Assembly: GCF_007677725.1 (NCBI RefSeq)
Contig: NZ_VEDF01000005.1
Location: forward strand, 186,001-250,000
Source: Pseudomonas sp. URMO17WK12:I11
Lineage (GTDB): Bacteria > Pseudomonadota > Gammaproteobacteria > Pseudomonadales > Pseudomonadaceae
Direction of reading: 5' to 3'
DNA length: 64,000 bases
In this document: positions 54,819 to 64,000 of the stretch, piece by piece
How positions within the stretch are numbered: position 1 is the first letter of the stretch
How the letters are laid out: each line of letters opens with the position of its first letter
Position numbers and translations under genes: made by a program
Notes under the pieces: generated by a model
The model's input: the letters and a program-made list of their open reading frames with translations, nothing else
Databases searched by the model: none
Told to the model about the DNA's origin: nothing

Positions 54819-56849
54819 ATGACCCTGCGCCAACGCCTGGAAAACCTGCCGGTCGGTCACAAGCTACTGGCGGCCCTGCTGGTGCTGCTCGGCACGATTC
54901 TGCTGGTGGCCAACCTGGCCTTCATCAGCGCCGCCTACTGGATCACCCAGGAAAGCATGGCGCCGCAGGCCTTGCAGACCATCGGCCGGCTGGTGGCCAA
55001 CCCGCAACTGTCCGCCCGCGCCGGCGACTCCACCCCGGCGGCCACGGCGCTGCTCGAAGCCTTGGACAGCTACGCGCCCCTACGCGCTGCGGCCATCTAT
55101 GGCAGTGACGGGCGCATGCTGGCGCAACTGCAGCATGGTGAGCCGCTGACCCTGCCCAAGCGCTACCGTAACGTCGATGCCTGGCGCCTGATGGAGTTTC
55201 GCAGCACCCAGCTGATCCGTATCGCTCGCCAGGCCAGCCCACCAGCGCACCTGCTGCTGGTGGCCAGCAGCGAACTGCCCAGTGCGTTCTACACCGGCAC
55301 CTTGACTGCCAGCCTGGCGATCCTGGTGTTCAGCATCTTGCTATGGCTGGTGATCGCCCGGCAGATCAAGCGCCTGATCACCCAGCCGATCAACCAGCTC
55401 GAAGAACTCACCCGCCAGGTCACTCGCGAAGAGAGCTATGCCCTGCGTGCCACCCCCGGCAACGACGACGAGATCGGCAGCCTGGCCGAAGCGTTCAACA
55501 CCATGCTCTCGCGCATCGAAGCCCGCGAGCAGCAACTCAAGCGCACCCGCGATGAGTTCCAGAGCGCCTACGATCAAGCCCAGGGTCTGGCCGAGGAAAC
55601 CCGCCACACCAACCGCAAGCTGGAGCTGGAAGTGCAGGTGCGCAGCAAGATCGAGAAAAAGCTCACCGGCTTTCAGAACTACCTCAACAGCATCATCGAC
55701 TCCATGCCCTCGGCATTGATCGCCCTGGATGAACAGCTCTACGTCACCCAGTGGAACCACGAGGCCACGGTGCTCTCGGGCACACCGCTGGACGAAGCGC
55801 TGAACCAGCCGATCTTTCTCGCCTTCGCACCGCTAAAGCCGTACTTGCCCCAGCTCAAGGAGAGTGTCGAGAAGCACCGTGTGGCGAAGATCGAGCGCGT
55901 CACCTGGGCCAAGGACGACGAGCCGCGCCACTATGCCCTGACCTTCTACCCGCTGACTGGCGGCGGCGGCCGTGGCGTGGTCATTCGCATCGATGACATC
56001 ACCCAACGCCTGTCACTCGAAGAAATGATGGTGCAATCGGAGAAGATGCTGTCGGTCGGCGGCCTCGCCGCTGGCATGGCCCACGAGATCAACAATCCAC
56101 TGGGCGCCATCCTGCACAATGTGCAGAACATCCGCCGGCGCCTGTCACCTGAGCTTGCACGCAACCAGGAGCAGGCCAGCGAGCTGGGCATCGACCTGGC
56201 CACCGTCAATCGCTACCTGCACAACCGCGAGGTGCCGCAACTGCTCGACGGCATCCAGCAAGCGGGGGCACGGGCCGCCAAGATCGTCACCCACATGCTC
56301 AGTTTCAGTCGCCGCAGCGATCGCCAGCTGGCCCCCTGCGATCTGCCAGCACTGATCGACCAGGCCTTGGAGATCGCCAGCAACGATTTCGACCTGAGCA
56401 TCGGTTTCGACTTCAAGGGCCAGGCCATCGTGCGCCAATTCGACCCCAACCTGGGGCCGGTGCCGTGCACGGCCAACGAGCTTGAACAGGTCTTGCTCAA
56501 CCTGTTGAAAAACGCCGCGCAGGCTATCCACCAACGGCCACAGGCGAGTGAGCCGGGGCGCATCGTCCTGCGTACCCGACTCAATCCGCCATGGGCCGAA
56601 ATTCAGGTGGAGGACAATGGCGTGGGCATGCCCGAAACGGTACGCAAACGCACCTTCGAGCCGTTCTTCACCACCAAGGAAATCGGTCAGGGCACCGGGC
56701 TCGGGCTGTCGGTTTCGTACTTCATCATCACCAACAACCACAAGGGGCAGATGGAGGTGCATTCCACCCCCGGCCAGGGTACCTGCTTCACCTTGCGCCT
56801 GCCCCTTGGCCAGCCGTCCCCCACGGCAGACAACCAAACGGAGACGTGA
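54819..56849 (+). CDS. Hybrid-free sensor histidine kinase with HAMP and PAS
   Basis: The 676-residue sensor has two membrane helices (about 15-40 and 165-190), a HAMP region (RQIKRLITQPINQLEELTRQ), a coiled coil and a PAS domain (about 285-400). The phospho-His is His422 in AAGMAHEINNPLGA and the ATPase has VEDNGVGMPE and GTGLGLSVS. The signal is unknown and there is no adjacent response regulator, so its partner lies elsewhere. It is followed two bases later by the PduO gene, implying joint expression. Confidence 0.87.
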   Translation: MTLRQRLENLPVGHKLLAALLVLLGTILLVANLAFISAAYWITQESMAPQALQTIGRLVANPQLSARAGDSTPAATALLEALDSYAPLRAAAIYGSDGRMLAQLQHGEPLTLPKRYRNVDAWRLMEFRSTQLIRIARQASPPAHLLLVASSELPSAFYTGTLTASLAILVFSILLWLVIARQIKRLITQPINQLEELTRQVTREESYALRATPGNDDEIGSLAEAFNTMLSRIEAREQQLKRTRDEFQSAYDQAQGLAEETRHTNRKLELEVQVRSKIEKKLTGFQNYLNSIIDSMPSALIALDEQLYVTQWNHEATVLSGTPLDEALNQPIFLAFAPLKPYLPQLKESVEKHRVAKIERVTWAKDDEPRHYALTFYPLTGGGGRGVVIRIDDITQRLSLEEMMVQSEKMLSVGGLAAGMAHEINNPLGAILHNVQNIRRRLSPELARNQEQASELGIDLATVNRYLHNREVPQLLDGIQQAGARAAKIVTHMLSFSRRSDRQLAPCDLPALIDQALEIASNDFDLSIGFDFKGQAIVRQFDPNLGPVPCTANELEQVLLNLLKNAAQAIHQRPQASEPGRIVLRTRLNPPWAEIQVEDNGVGMPETVRKRTFEPFFTTKEIGQGTGLGLSVSYFIITNNHKGQMEVHSTPGQGTCFTLRLPLGQPSPTADNQTET

Positions 56850-56850
56850 C

Positions 56851-57417
56851 ATGGGCTATCGCCTGTCGAAGATCTACACCCGCACCGGCGACCGGGGCGA
56901 AACCGGCCTGGGCGACGGACGGCGGGTGCCCAAGGACCACCCCCGCGTCGAGGCAATCGGTGAGGTCGACACCCTCAATAGCCACCTGGGGCTGCTGCTG
57001 GCCGGGCTGGCCGAATGCGGCCTGAGCGAGGTGAGCGAGGTCCTTGCGCCCTGCCAGCACCGCTTGTTCGACCTCGGCGGCGAGCTGGCGATGCCCAGTT
57101 ACCGGGCGCTGAGCGAAGCTGAAGTGGCGCGCCTGGAGGCGGCCATCGATACCTGGAACGAGGAATTGGGGCCACTGGAAAACTTCATCCTGCCCAGCGG
57201 CTCGGCGCTGATCGCCCAGGCCCATGTGTGCCGCAGCCTGGCGCGCAGCGCTGAACGCCGCTGCCAGCAGTTGAATGCGCTGGAGCCATTGGAGGGCGTG
57301 GGGTTGGCCTATATCAATCGGCTGTCGGATTTGCTTTTCGTGGCGGCGCGGATCATTGGCCGGCGACAGCGGGTTGCCGAGGTACTGTGGCAACCTGCGC
57401 CCAAGCCCGCCAGCTGA
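56851..57417 (+). CDS. Cob(I)yrinic acid a,c-diamide adenosyltransferase, PduO type
   Basis: The 188-residue trimeric adenosyltransferase makes adenosylcobalamin from cob(I)alamin and ATP. YTRTGDRGETGLGDG at the N-terminus is the ATP-binding signature and LSDLLFVAARIIG near the C-terminus is typical. It starts one base after the sensor kinase stop and is coupled to it. The functional link between B12 adenosylation and this kinase is not known. Confidence 0.9.
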   Translation: MGYRLSKIYTRTGDRGETGLGDGRRVPKDHPRVEAIGEVDTLNSHLGLLLAGLAECGLSEVSEVLAPCQHRLFDLGGELAMPSYRALSEAEVARLEAAIDTWNEELGPLENFILPSGSALIAQAHVCRSLARSAERRCQQLNALEPLEGVGLAYINRLSDLLFVAARIIGRRQRVAEVLWQPAPKPAS

Positions 57418-57443
57418 AAACGCGGGGCCGCACCGCGGCCCCG
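57417..57443 (-). terminator. Terminator of the mutT-thiE gene
   Basis: CGGGGCCGC pairs with GCGGCCCCG around ACC. On the minus strand the stem is followed by CGTTTTC. The stem touches the pduO stop codon at one end. Confidence 0.85.
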
Positions 57444-57448
57444 ATCAC

Positions 57449-58393
57449 TCAGGCCTCAGGCCAGAAGGCACGGATACCCGCAACGCCCTGGGCGCCGGCC
57501 TGCCAAGCTTGCTCGCGCTGCGCCGGGCCGACACCGCCCAGCAGATAGACCGGGTGCTTGAAACCGGCAATCAACTGCTCGGCCTGCTCCCAGCCCAACG
57601 GCGTCGCATCGGGGTGAGTCTGGGTCGCCTGCAGCGGTGACAAGGTGACGAAGTCCACGCCCATCTGCTCGGCCAAGGCCAGCTCTTCAGCGCTGTGGCA
57701 TGAGGCCGCCAGCCAACGCGCCTGGGGAAACGGTCGGCCTTTGGCGGCATACTTTCGCAGCTGTGCCGAGGTCAGGTGCCAGCCGGCGGACGGGAAATCG
57801 CCCAGCCACTCCAGCGGGCCCTTGAGCATCAACTGCGCCTTGCCAGCGCACAGCCCCACGGCGTCCACGGCAACGTCGCGGTACTTGGGGTCGTACATGT
57901 CCGGCGCGCGCAGCTGAATCAGGCCAATACCGCTGGCGACGGCCTTCTGGATACCCTTGAGCAGTTGCGGCACTTCCAGGCCATCCGGGGTAATCAGGTA
58001 CTGATCGGGCAGGCGCGCGGCAGCGACGATGGGCTGGTTGGCCTCGGGAAAGGCATACTGCGCCAGGTCGCGCGGTGCCACCCAGGCCAGCGGTTGCCCC
58101 TCGGCGCCATGGGGCTCGCCGCTGAAGGCCTGGACTTCACGCACGTCCAGCAACACCTGCTTGTCCGGATAGTCATGGTTGACCTTGATCAGTGCGCGCG
58201 AGGCGCTGACCTCGATGCCGAGCTCTTCACGCAGTTCACGGGCCAGCGCTGCCTCGACGCTCTCACCCGCCTCGACCTTGCCGCCGGGGAATTCCCACAG
58301 GCCGCCTTGATGCTGACTGTCGGAGCGCCGCGCAATCAAAATGCGCCCGTCCGTGCCGCGGATCACGGCGGCGACTACATGGATACGTTTCAC
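57449..58393 (-). CDS. mutT: MutT (Nudix)-ThiE fusion protein
   Basis: The 314-residue protein has a MutT-type Nudix domain (residues 1-130) with the box split over GGKVEAGESVEAALAREL and REELGIEV. A thiamine-phosphate-synthase-like domain follows (about 135-314, LITPDGLEV, GIGLIQLRAP, VYLLGGVGP). The Nudix part should hydrolyse 8-oxo-dGTP; the role of the fused ThiE-like half is unknown. The start is a GTG at 58393 that overlaps the GST stop in a GTGA junction, so the two genes are coupled. Confidence 0.87.
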   Translation of the reverse strand: MKRIHVVAAVIRGTDGRILIARRSDSQHQGGLWEFPGGKVEAGESVEAALARELREELGIEVSASRALIKVNHDYPDKQVLLDVREVQAFSGEPHGAEGQPLAWVAPRDLAQYAFPEANQPIVAAARLPDQYLITPDGLEVPQLLKGIQKAVASGIGLIQLRAPDMYDPKYRDVAVDAVGLCAGKAQLMLKGPLEWLGDFPSAGWHLTSAQLRKYAAKGRPFPQARWLAASCHSAEELALAEQMGVDFVTLSPLQATQTHPDATPLGWEQAEQLIAGFKHPVYLLGGVGPAQREQAWQAGAQGVAGIRAFWPEA

Positions 58394-59022
58394 CCTTGAT
58401 GCTCCGCCAGGCCAGCGTGCTGCCAGGCCTGGAAGGCCGGCCACTGGTAGATGGTCTCGATATAACTCGCAGCTGCCGCTGGCACCTGCACACGGTAGGT
58501 TCGCAGGCGTACCGCCACCGGCGCGAAGAAGGCATCGACCAGACCTGGTTTGCCGAACAGAAAGGGGCCGGGCTCCTTGGCCACCACACGGCACTCCGAC
58601 CACAGGGCAACGACCCGGTCGATGTCCACCTGCACGTCCAGCGGGATCTGCTCCAGCGCCTGGTCCCGGGACAGGTCGAACGGCATGGCAGTGCGCAACG
58701 CGGCAAATCCGCTGTGCATCTGCGCGCAGGCAGAACGGGCCTGGGCCCGTGCGGCGATATCAGCCGGCCACAACTGCGCCTGGGGGTGACGTTCGTTGAG
58801 GTATTCGGCGATGGCCAGGGAGTCGGCGATCGTGCCGTGCTCGGTCTGCAGCACAGGCACCTTGCCGGTAGAGGAAAACGCCAGGATGCGCTGGCGCGTA
58901 TCGGGCTGGCGCAACGTGATCAAGGTTTCCTGGTAGGGCGCGCCGGTCAGTTCAAGGGCCAAGGCACCGCGCAGCGACCAGGAAGAGTACAGTTTGTCGC
59001 CGATGATCAGGTGATAGCTCAT
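58390..59022 (-). CDS. Glutathione S-transferase family protein
   Basis: The 210-residue protein has the GST fold: an N-terminal thioredoxin-like domain with DKLYSSWSLRGALAL (likely active Ser in SSWS) and GKVPVLQTEHGTIADSLAI. An all-helical C-terminal domain follows. It belongs to the zeta/maleylacetoacetate-isomerase-like group. It is coupled to the Nudix-ThiE gene by a four-base overlap. Confidence 0.86.
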   Translation of the reverse strand: MSYHLIIGDKLYSSWSLRGALALELTGAPYQETLITLRQPDTRQRILAFSSTGKVPVLQTEHGTIADSLAIAEYLNERHPQAQLWPADIAARAQARSACAQMHSGFAALRTAMPFDLSRDQALEQIPLDVQVDIDRVVALWSECRVVAKEPGPFLFGKPGLVDAFFAPVAVRLRTYRVQVPAAAASYIETIYQWPAFQAWQHAGLAEHQG

Positions 59023-59049
59023 GGGTCGGCTCCATGTGTCTGGTGAGTG

Positions 59050-59073
59050 GGGGCCGCCGTGCAGCGCGGCCCC
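59050..59073. repeat. GC-rich hairpin after argJ
   Basis: GGGGCCGC (59050-59057) pairs with GCGGCCCC (59066-59073). No T-run follows on the minus strand, so it is a candidate attenuator or processing site between argJ and the GST gene rather than a confirmed terminator. Confidence 0.5.
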
Positions 59074-59082
59074 AGGGTTGCA

Positions 59083-60300
59083 TCAGGTGCGGTATTCGGC
59101 GTTGATCTTCACGTATTCGTGGGACAGATCGGTGGTCCAGATGGTCTCGCTGCACTGACCGCGACCCAGTTCGATGCGGATGGTGATCTCTTCCTGCGCC
59201 ATGACCTGCGAGCCTTGCTCTTCGGTATAGCTCGGGCTGCGCCCACCCTGGCTGGCAATGCACACCTCGCCCAGGTAGACGTCGATCAGACCGACATCCA
59301 GCGCTGGCACGCCGGCGCGGCCGACGGCGGCGAGAATCCGCCCCCAATTGGGGTCGGAGGCGAACAGCGCGGTCTTGATCAGCGGCGAGTGCGCCACGGC
59401 GTAACCCACGTCCAGGCACTCCTGAGGATTACCCCCGCCGTTGACCTGTACGGTCACGAACTTGGTCGCCCCCTCGCCGTCGCGCACGATGGCCTGGGCC
59501 ACCTCCATGCACACCTCGAATACCGCTTTTTTCAGCGCTTCGAACAAGGCGCCGCTGGCCTGGGTCACTTGCGGCAGGTCGGCCTTGCCAGTGGCGATCA
59601 GCATGCAGCAGTCGTTGGTCGAGGTATCGCCATCGATGGTGATACGGTTGAACGACTTGTTGGCGCCGTCGAGAATCAAGTCCTTGAGCACCCCAGGCGC
59701 CACCTTGGCGTCGGTGGCGATATAGCCGAGCATGGTCGCCATGTTCGGCCGGATCATCCCGGCGCCTTTGCTGATGCCTGTCACGGTGACGGTCACGCCA
59801 TCGTGCTGGAACTGGCGGCTGGCACCCTTGGGCAGGGTGTCGGTGGTCATGATGCCGGTAGCGGCTTCCGCCCAGTTGTTCTCGGACAGATTGTCCAGGG
59901 CAGCTTGCAGCGCGCCTTCGATCTTCTCGACCGGCAGCGGCTCGCCAATCACCCCGGTGGAGAACGGCAGCACCGACTCGGCGGGTACGCCAGCCAGCTC
60001 GGCCAGCTTGGCGCAGGTGCGCTCGGCGGCAGCCAGGCCGGGTGCACCGGTGCCGGCGTTGGCATTGCCGGTGTTGGTCAGCAGGTAGCGCACCTGGCCC
60101 TGCACGCGCTGCTTGGACAGGATCACCGGCGCCGCGCAGAACGCATTCAGGGTGAACACGCCCGCCACGCTGGAGCCTTCGGCGCAGCGCATCACCACCA
60201 CATCCTTGCGCCCTGGGCGCTTGATGCCCGCAGAGGCGATGCCGAGTTCAAAACCTGGCACCGGGTGCAGGGTAGGCAGGGGACCAAGACCAACAGCCAT
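59083..60300 (-). CDS. argJ: Bifunctional ornithine acetyltransferase/N-acetylglutamate synthase ArgJ
   Basis: The 405-residue protein transfers acetyl groups from N-acetylornithine to glutamate in arginine synthesis and may also use acetyl-CoA. The autocleavage site lies in GIMTTDT (Thr nucleophile), and the two subunits arise from this precursor. The neighbouring secA order agrees with other Pseudomonas as I recall. Confidence 0.95.
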   Translation of the reverse strand: MAVGLGPLPTLHPVPGFELGIASAGIKRPGRKDVVVMRCAEGSSVAGVFTLNAFCAAPVILSKQRVQGQVRYLLTNTGNANAGTGAPGLAAAERTCAKLAELAGVPAESVLPFSTGVIGEPLPVEKIEGALQAALDNLSENNWAEAATGIMTTDTLPKGASRQFQHDGVTVTVTGISKGAGMIRPNMATMLGYIATDAKVAPGVLKDLILDGANKSFNRITIDGDTSTNDCCMLIATGKADLPQVTQASGALFEALKKAVFEVCMEVAQAIVRDGEGATKFVTVQVNGGGNPQECLDVGYAVAHSPLIKTALFASDPNWGRILAAVGRAGVPALDVGLIDVYLGEVCIASQGGRSPSYTEEQGSQVMAQEEITIRIELGRGQCSETIWTTDLSHEYVKINAEYRT

Positions 60301-60338
60301 GAAAGCGCTCCTAGAACATTCGATTGATAGCGAAAAGC

Positions 60339-60459
60339 GGGGCCGCTTCGCGCCCCATCGCGAGACAAGGCCGCTTCCACGGGGACTGCGCAGCAGCAGG
60401 GCTGTGCGCTATCGCGGTGGAAGCGGCCTGGTGTCGCAACAGGGCCGCGAAGCGGCCCC
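60339..60459. repeat. Nested REP/BIME-type inverted repeats between argJ and secA
   Basis: An outer pair GGGGCCGCTTCGC (60339-60351) / GCGAAGCGGCCCC (60447-60459) encloses an inner pair GGCCGCTTCCAC (60369-60380) / GTGGAAGCGGCC (60417-60428). The GGCCGCTTCSMC core resembles the P. putida-type REP. It fills the intergenic space between argJ and secA. Confidence 0.75.
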
Positions 60460-60471
60460 ATTCAGGTCAGA

Positions 60472-63207
60472 TCACTCGATCTGACCGTGGCAGTGCTTGA
60501 ATTTCTTGCCCGAGCCGCACCAGCAAGGCTCGTTACGGCCTAGCTTGAGGTCGTTGCGCACCGGGGCGGCAGCCACGGCTACTTCAGCGCCCTCCTCGGC
60601 CAGCGTTTCGCTTTCAAGGCCTGGCGCTTCGGCATGCTGGAACTGCATGCGGCTGGCCAGTTCTTCGGCCTCGCGGCGCAGACGCGCTTCCTCTTCGATC
60701 GGGTCTTCGCGGCGCACCTGGACGTGCGACAGCACGCGAATGGTGTCGCGCTTGATCGACTCCAGCAGCTCCTGGAACAGGGCGAACGACTCGCGCTTGT
60801 ATTCCTGCTTCGGGTTCTTCTGAGCGTAGCCGCGCAGGTGGATACCATGACGCAGGTGGTCCATGGTCGACAGGTGGTCTTTCCACAGGTCGTCCAGTAC
60901 GCGCAGCAGAATCTGCTTCTCGAAGGTGCGCAGGGCGTCGATACCGGCCTGATCTTCCTTCTCGGTGTAGGCCGAAGTGATCTCGCTCAGCAGCTTCTCG
61001 CGCAGGGTTTCTTCGTAGAGGTGATCGTCTTCGTCCAGCCATTGCTGAATCGGCAGCTTGATGCCGAAGTCGCTGGCCAACGAGGCTTCCAGGCCGGCGA
61101 CGTCCCACTGCTCAGGCAGCGACTGCGGGGGAATGTGCTGGCTGATGGTGGCGTCGAGCACTTCCTGACGGAATTCGGCGATGGTGTCGCCAATGTTCTC
61201 GGCCGCCAGCAGGCTGTTGCGCATGTGGTAGATCACCTTGCGCTGTTCGTTGGCGACGTCGTCGTATTCGAGCAGTTGCTTACGGATGTCGAAGTTGCGG
61301 CCTTCGACCTTGCGCTGGGCCTTTTCGATGGCATTGGTCACCATGCGGTGCTCGATGGCCTCACCGGACTGCATGCCCAGCGCCTTCATGAAGTTCTTCA
61401 CCCGGTCGGAGGCGAAGATGCGCATCAGGCTGTCTTCGAGCGACAGATAGAAGCGGCTCGAACCCGGGTCACCCTGACGACCGGAACGGCCACGCAGCTG
61501 GTTGTCGATACGGCGCGATTCGTGGCGCTCGGAGGCGATCACGTGCAGGCCACCGGCCTGGATCACCTGCTGGTGACGCTTCTGCCAGTCGGCCTTGATC
61601 TGGGCGATCTGCTCAGGGGTCGGGTTTTCCAGGGCGGCGACTTCGGCCTCCCAGTTACCACCCAGGAGAATGTCGGTACCACGGCCGGCCATGTTGGTGG
61701 CGATGGTCAGGGCGCCAGGCGCACCGGCCTGGGCGATGATCTCGGCTTCCTTCTCGTGGTACTTGGCGTTCAGTACCTTGTGCTCGATGCCTTCCTTGTG
61801 CAGCAGGTTGGACATGTGCTCGGAGGTTTCGATGGTCGCGGTGCCCACCAGAATCGGCCGGCCCTGGGTCATGCTCTCTTTGATGTCGGCGATGATCGCG
61901 GCGTATTTCTCGTCGGCAGTCAGGTACACCAGGTCGTTGAAATCTTTACGCGCCAGCGGCTTGTTCGGCGGAATGACCATCACGTTGAGGGCGTAGATCT
62001 GGGCGAACTCGAACGCTTCGGTGTCGGCAGTACCGGTCATGCCGGAGAGCTTGTTGTAGAGGCGGAAGTAGTTCTGGAAGGTGGTCGATGCCAGGGTCTG
62101 GCTTTCGGCCTGGATGTTGAGATTTTCCTTGGCTTCGATGGCCTGGTGCAGGCCCTCGGAGAGACGACGACCGGGCATGGTACGGCCGGTGTGCTCGTCG
62201 ATCAGCAGTACCTGACCGTCCTGGACGATGTACTCGACGTTGCGATGGAACAGCTTGTGCGCACGCAGGCCAGCATACACGTGGGTCAACAGGCCCAGGT
62301 TGTGCGCCGAATACAGGCTCTCGCCCTCGGCCAGCAGGCCGACCTGGGTGAGCATTTCCTCGATGAACTGGTGACCGGATTCGTTGAGCTCGACCTGGCG
62401 GCTCTTCTCGTCGATGGTGAAGTGGCCTTCCTGGGTAACCTGGCCCTCGACCTCTTCAATGTGCTGGGTCAGGCGCGGAATCAGGCGGTTGATCTCGATG
62501 TACAGCTTGGAGCTGTCTTCGGCCTGGCCGGAGATGATCAGCGGGGTGCGCGCTTCGTCGATGAGGATCGAGTCGACTTCGTCGATCACCGCGAAATTCA
62601 GTTCACGCTGGAATTTTTCTTCCTGGCTGAACGCCATGTTGTCGCGCAGGTAATCGAAACCGAATTCGTTGTTGGTGCCGTAGGTGATATCGGCGCCATA
62701 GGCTGCGCGTTTTTCCTCAGGCGGCTGGAAGGCCGAGACGATACCCACGGACAAGCCGAGGAATTCGTACAACGGACGCATCCAGTTAGCGTCACGGCGG
62801 GCCAGGTAGTCGTTCACCGTGACCACGTGCACGCCCTTGCCGGACAGCGCATTGAGGTAGACAGCCAGGGTACCGACCAAGGTCTTGCCTTCACCGGTAC
62901 GCATCTCTGCGATCATGCCCTCATGCAGGGTCATGCCGCCAATCAGCTGGACATCGAAGTGGCGCATGCCCATGACGCGCTTACCGGCCTCGCGGGCGAC
63001 GGCGAAGGCTTCGGGCAACAGCTGGTCCAGTGTCTCGCCTTTGGCCAGGCGCTCCTTGAACTCTGCGGTCTTGCCCCGCAGCTGCTCATCGGAGAGGGCC
63101 ACCATCTTCTCTTCGAAGGCATTGACGATAGATACCGTCTTGAGCATGCGTTTGACTTCACGCTCGTTCTTGCTTCCAAAAAGTTTTTTTAACAAAGGCG
63201 CAAACAT
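60472..63207 (-). CDS. secA: Preprotein translocase ATPase SecA
   Basis: The 911-residue motor pushes preproteins through SecYEG. It has the Walker A motif [34 protein letters not shown] and the C-terminal zinc-binding tail [16 protein letters not shown]. The ATG at 63207 begins [20 protein letters not shown], the standard N-terminus. No secM-type gene is seen upstream. Confidence 0.97.
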   Translation of the reverse strand: MFAPLLKKLFGSKNEREVKRMLKTVSIVNAFEEKMVALSDEQLRGKTAEFKERLAKGETLDQLLPEAFAVAREAGKRVMGMRHFDVQLIGGMTLHEGMIAEMRTGEGKTLVGTLAVYLNALSGKGVHVVTVNDYLARRDANWMRPLYEFLGLSVGIVSAFQPPEEKRAAYGADITYGTNNEFGFDYLRDNMAFSQEEKFQRELNFAVIDEVDSILIDEARTPLIISGQAEDSSKLYIEINRLIPRLTQHIEEVEGQVTQEGHFTIDEKSRQVELNESGHQFIEEMLTQVGLLAEGESLYSAHNLGLLTHVYAGLRAHKLFHRNVEYIVQDGQVLLIDEHTGRTMPGRRLSEGLHQAIEAKENLNIQAESQTLASTTFQNYFRLYNKLSGMTGTADTEAFEFAQIYALNVMVIPPNKPLARKDFNDLVYLTADEKYAAIIADIKESMTQGRPILVGTATIETSEHMSNLLHKEGIEHKVLNAKYHEKEAEIIAQAGAPGALTIATNMAGRGTDILLGGNWEAEVAALENPTPEQIAQIKADWQKRHQQVIQAGGLHVIASERHESRRIDNQLRGRSGRQGDPGSSRFYLSLEDSLMRIFASDRVKNFMKALGMQSGEAIEHRMVTNAIEKAQRKVEGRNFDIRKQLLEYDDVANEQRKVIYHMRNSLLAAENIGDTIAEFRQEVLDATISQHIPPQSLPEQWDVAGLEASLASDFGIKLPIQQWLDEDDHLYEETLREKLLSEITSAYTEKEDQAGIDALRTFEKQILLRVLDDLWKDHLSTMDHLRHGIHLRGYAQKNPKQEYKRESFALFQELLESIKRDTIRVLSHVQVRREDPIEEEARLRREAEELASRMQFQHAEAPGLESETLAEEGAEVAVAAAPVRNDLKLGRNEPCWCGSGKKFKHCHGQIE

Positions 63208-63509
63208 ATCGGCAGGATCTTCCACACGTAGGGATGGAGGGCGGCCCCATGAGTCGCCCGTGCAGCCCTGAGGCCGCATGCGAACGAGCATTCTACCCGG
63301 AAACGATGGTGAGGAAAGTGGTGGATTGCCACGATGCTGGCACAGCGCTTGGGTGGGGACTTTTCTAAGATAGGGGCATTTTCCCTGAGTTCAACCTCAA
63401 GGTGGATGAAACCGTCTGCGCGTACGTTCAGGCTGTGCTGACCGGTGAGCGGGCCAGTGCGGGTGGCACAGTGTTAGACTGGCGATCTTGTAACTTCATG
63501 CATATCGCC
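63208..63509. other. Gap between secA and the dciA-like gene
   Basis: These 302 bases hold the divergent upstream regions of secA (minus) and the DciA-like gene (plus). I found no RNA gene and no convincing repeat. The in-frame extension of the DciA-like reading back to 63402 is not family-like. Confidence 0.5.
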
Positions 63510-63965
63510 ATGGCCTTCAAACCCTCCCCTGCCCAGCCGCCTGCTGCCCTGCTGCGGCAAAACCGTCCGTTGCGCCTGCTGCTGAATCAGGCCGAGCGCC
63601 TTGAGCACCTGCAGCGCCTGCTCGAAAGCCAGCTACAGCCGGCCGCGCGCGAACATTGCCACGTCGCCTCATGGCGCGATGGCACCTTGCTGCTGGTGGT
63701 GACCGACGGCCACTGGGCCACGCGCCTGCGTTATCAGCAAAAGCGGCTGCTGGCGGCGCTGCAGGCCATGGAGGCCTTCGGCAACCTGCGGCGCATCCTG
63801 TGCAAGGTGCAGCCCCCGCTGGTGCCAGCCAAACGCGGCGGCAACAGCAGCGAGTTGTCTACCTGCGCCGCCGCCACCTTGCGCGATACCGCCGATGGCA
63901 TCACCGACCCAAAGCTGCGCGCGGCCCTGGAGCGCCTGGCCGCCCACGCCCAGGACAAGCCATAA
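63510..63965 (+). CDS. DciA-like (DUF721) protein
   Basis: The 151-residue protein has the DUF721/DciA pattern: LLRQNRPLRLLLNQAERLEHLQ helix followed by a KH-like region including REHCHVASWRDGTLLLVVTD and WATRLRYQQKRLLAAL. DciA is the helicase loader in bacteria that lack DnaC. I choose the ATG at 63510 (MAFKPSPAQ); an ATG four codons earlier (63498) is possible. A terminator-like hairpin on the opposite strand follows. Confidence 0.75.
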   Translation: MAFKPSPAQPPAALLRQNRPLRLLLNQAERLEHLQRLLESQLQPAAREHCHVASWRDGTLLLVVTDGHWATRLRYQQKRLLAALQAMEAFGNLRRILCKVQPPLVPAKRGGNSSELSTCAAATLRDTADGITDPKLRAALERLAAHAQDKP

Positions 63966-63988
63966 AAAAGGCCACCCGAAGGTGGCCT
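63964..63988 (-). terminator. Terminator of a convergent gene beyond the window
   Basis: AGGCCACC pairs with GGTGGCCT around CGAA. On the minus strand the stem is followed by a T-run, so it serves a gene entering from the right (lpxC is expected here in Pseudomonas, from memory). Confidence 0.85.
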
Positions 63989-64000
63989 CAATGAACTAGA

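Noticed and set aside
60634..63192. An 852-residue plus-strand reading opposite secA
   Set aside because: It mirrors the conserved SecA coding sequence; the residues are biased (Val, Leu, Gly, Asp, His) as expected of an antisense frame.
63402..63509. An N-terminal extension of the DciA-like gene
   Set aside because: Residues before MAFKPSPAQ do not resemble the family, and the region is more likely promoter and leader.

Overview
The window looks like a chromosomal segment from a Pseudomonas of the P. putida group. The evidence is uniformly high G+C with typical Pseudomonas codon use, a MvaT-type H-NS-like protein, ColRS, BifA, XenB and OlsBA, Pseudomonas REP elements, and a gene order that, from memory, follows the purU-mvaT-sbcB / olsBA / sodB-bifA-icmP / mexVW / inaA-colSR-groEL / ampG / argJ-secA backbone of pseudomonads. 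I find no tRNA, rRNA, IS element, prophage or CRISPR array. Comparisons with other genomes are from memory and were not computed.

Layout. 1-5121: the 5' end of purU, mvaT, sbcB, a PilZ protein, a small lipoprotein and pykA. 5175-14000: a 2Fe-2S oxidoreductase, an accessory-looking pair (a 310-residue protein and a 1668-residue RHS/YD-repeat protein with a possible His/Cys protease-like tip) and class I fumarase. 14000-21600: a nitrilase-fold hydrolase coupled to a GNAT, an SnoaL-like protein, a DJ-1/PfpI protein, a phospholipase D/YceI/acyl-CoA dehydrogenase-like run, ornithine-lipid synthesis (olsB-olsA) and AcpH. 21600-26700: an ArsR regulator with two palindromic upstream sites, an Old Yellow Enzyme, a coiled-coil membrane protein, an SDR, and divergent argP/argO-like genes. 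26877-35043: sodB, bifA and an iron-type module (imelysin, di-heme lipoprotein, second imelysin, DUF1513). 35203-39406: a MexVW-like RND pump. 39476-44060: the ColRS region, with two sites that match the remembered ColR consensus exactly, one before the methyltransferase/inaA operon and one before a PAP2 phosphatase. 44202-46904: groEL, groES (with a heat-shock-type promoter) and fxsA. 46971-57417: envelope, transport and stress genes (HugZ-like, DUF481, ATL, AmpG, MdfA, MscS, YajQ, PanE, a sensor kinase, PduO). 57449-63965: a MutT-ThiE fusion, a GST, argJ, secA and a DciA-like gene.

How the genes work together. Much of the window concerns the envelope and stress: ornithine lipids, lipopolysaccharide modification under ColR, c-di-GMP turnover (BifA, PilZ), efflux, osmotic release and chaperones. 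Iron appears repeatedly (Fe-SOD, imelysin module with a Fur-like site, HugZ-like protein, metal-sensing ColS). The least explained part is the RHS locus at 6215-12214: it has no adjacent immunity gene and its C-terminal domain appears uncharacterised. Most of the window is ordinary conserved backbone.
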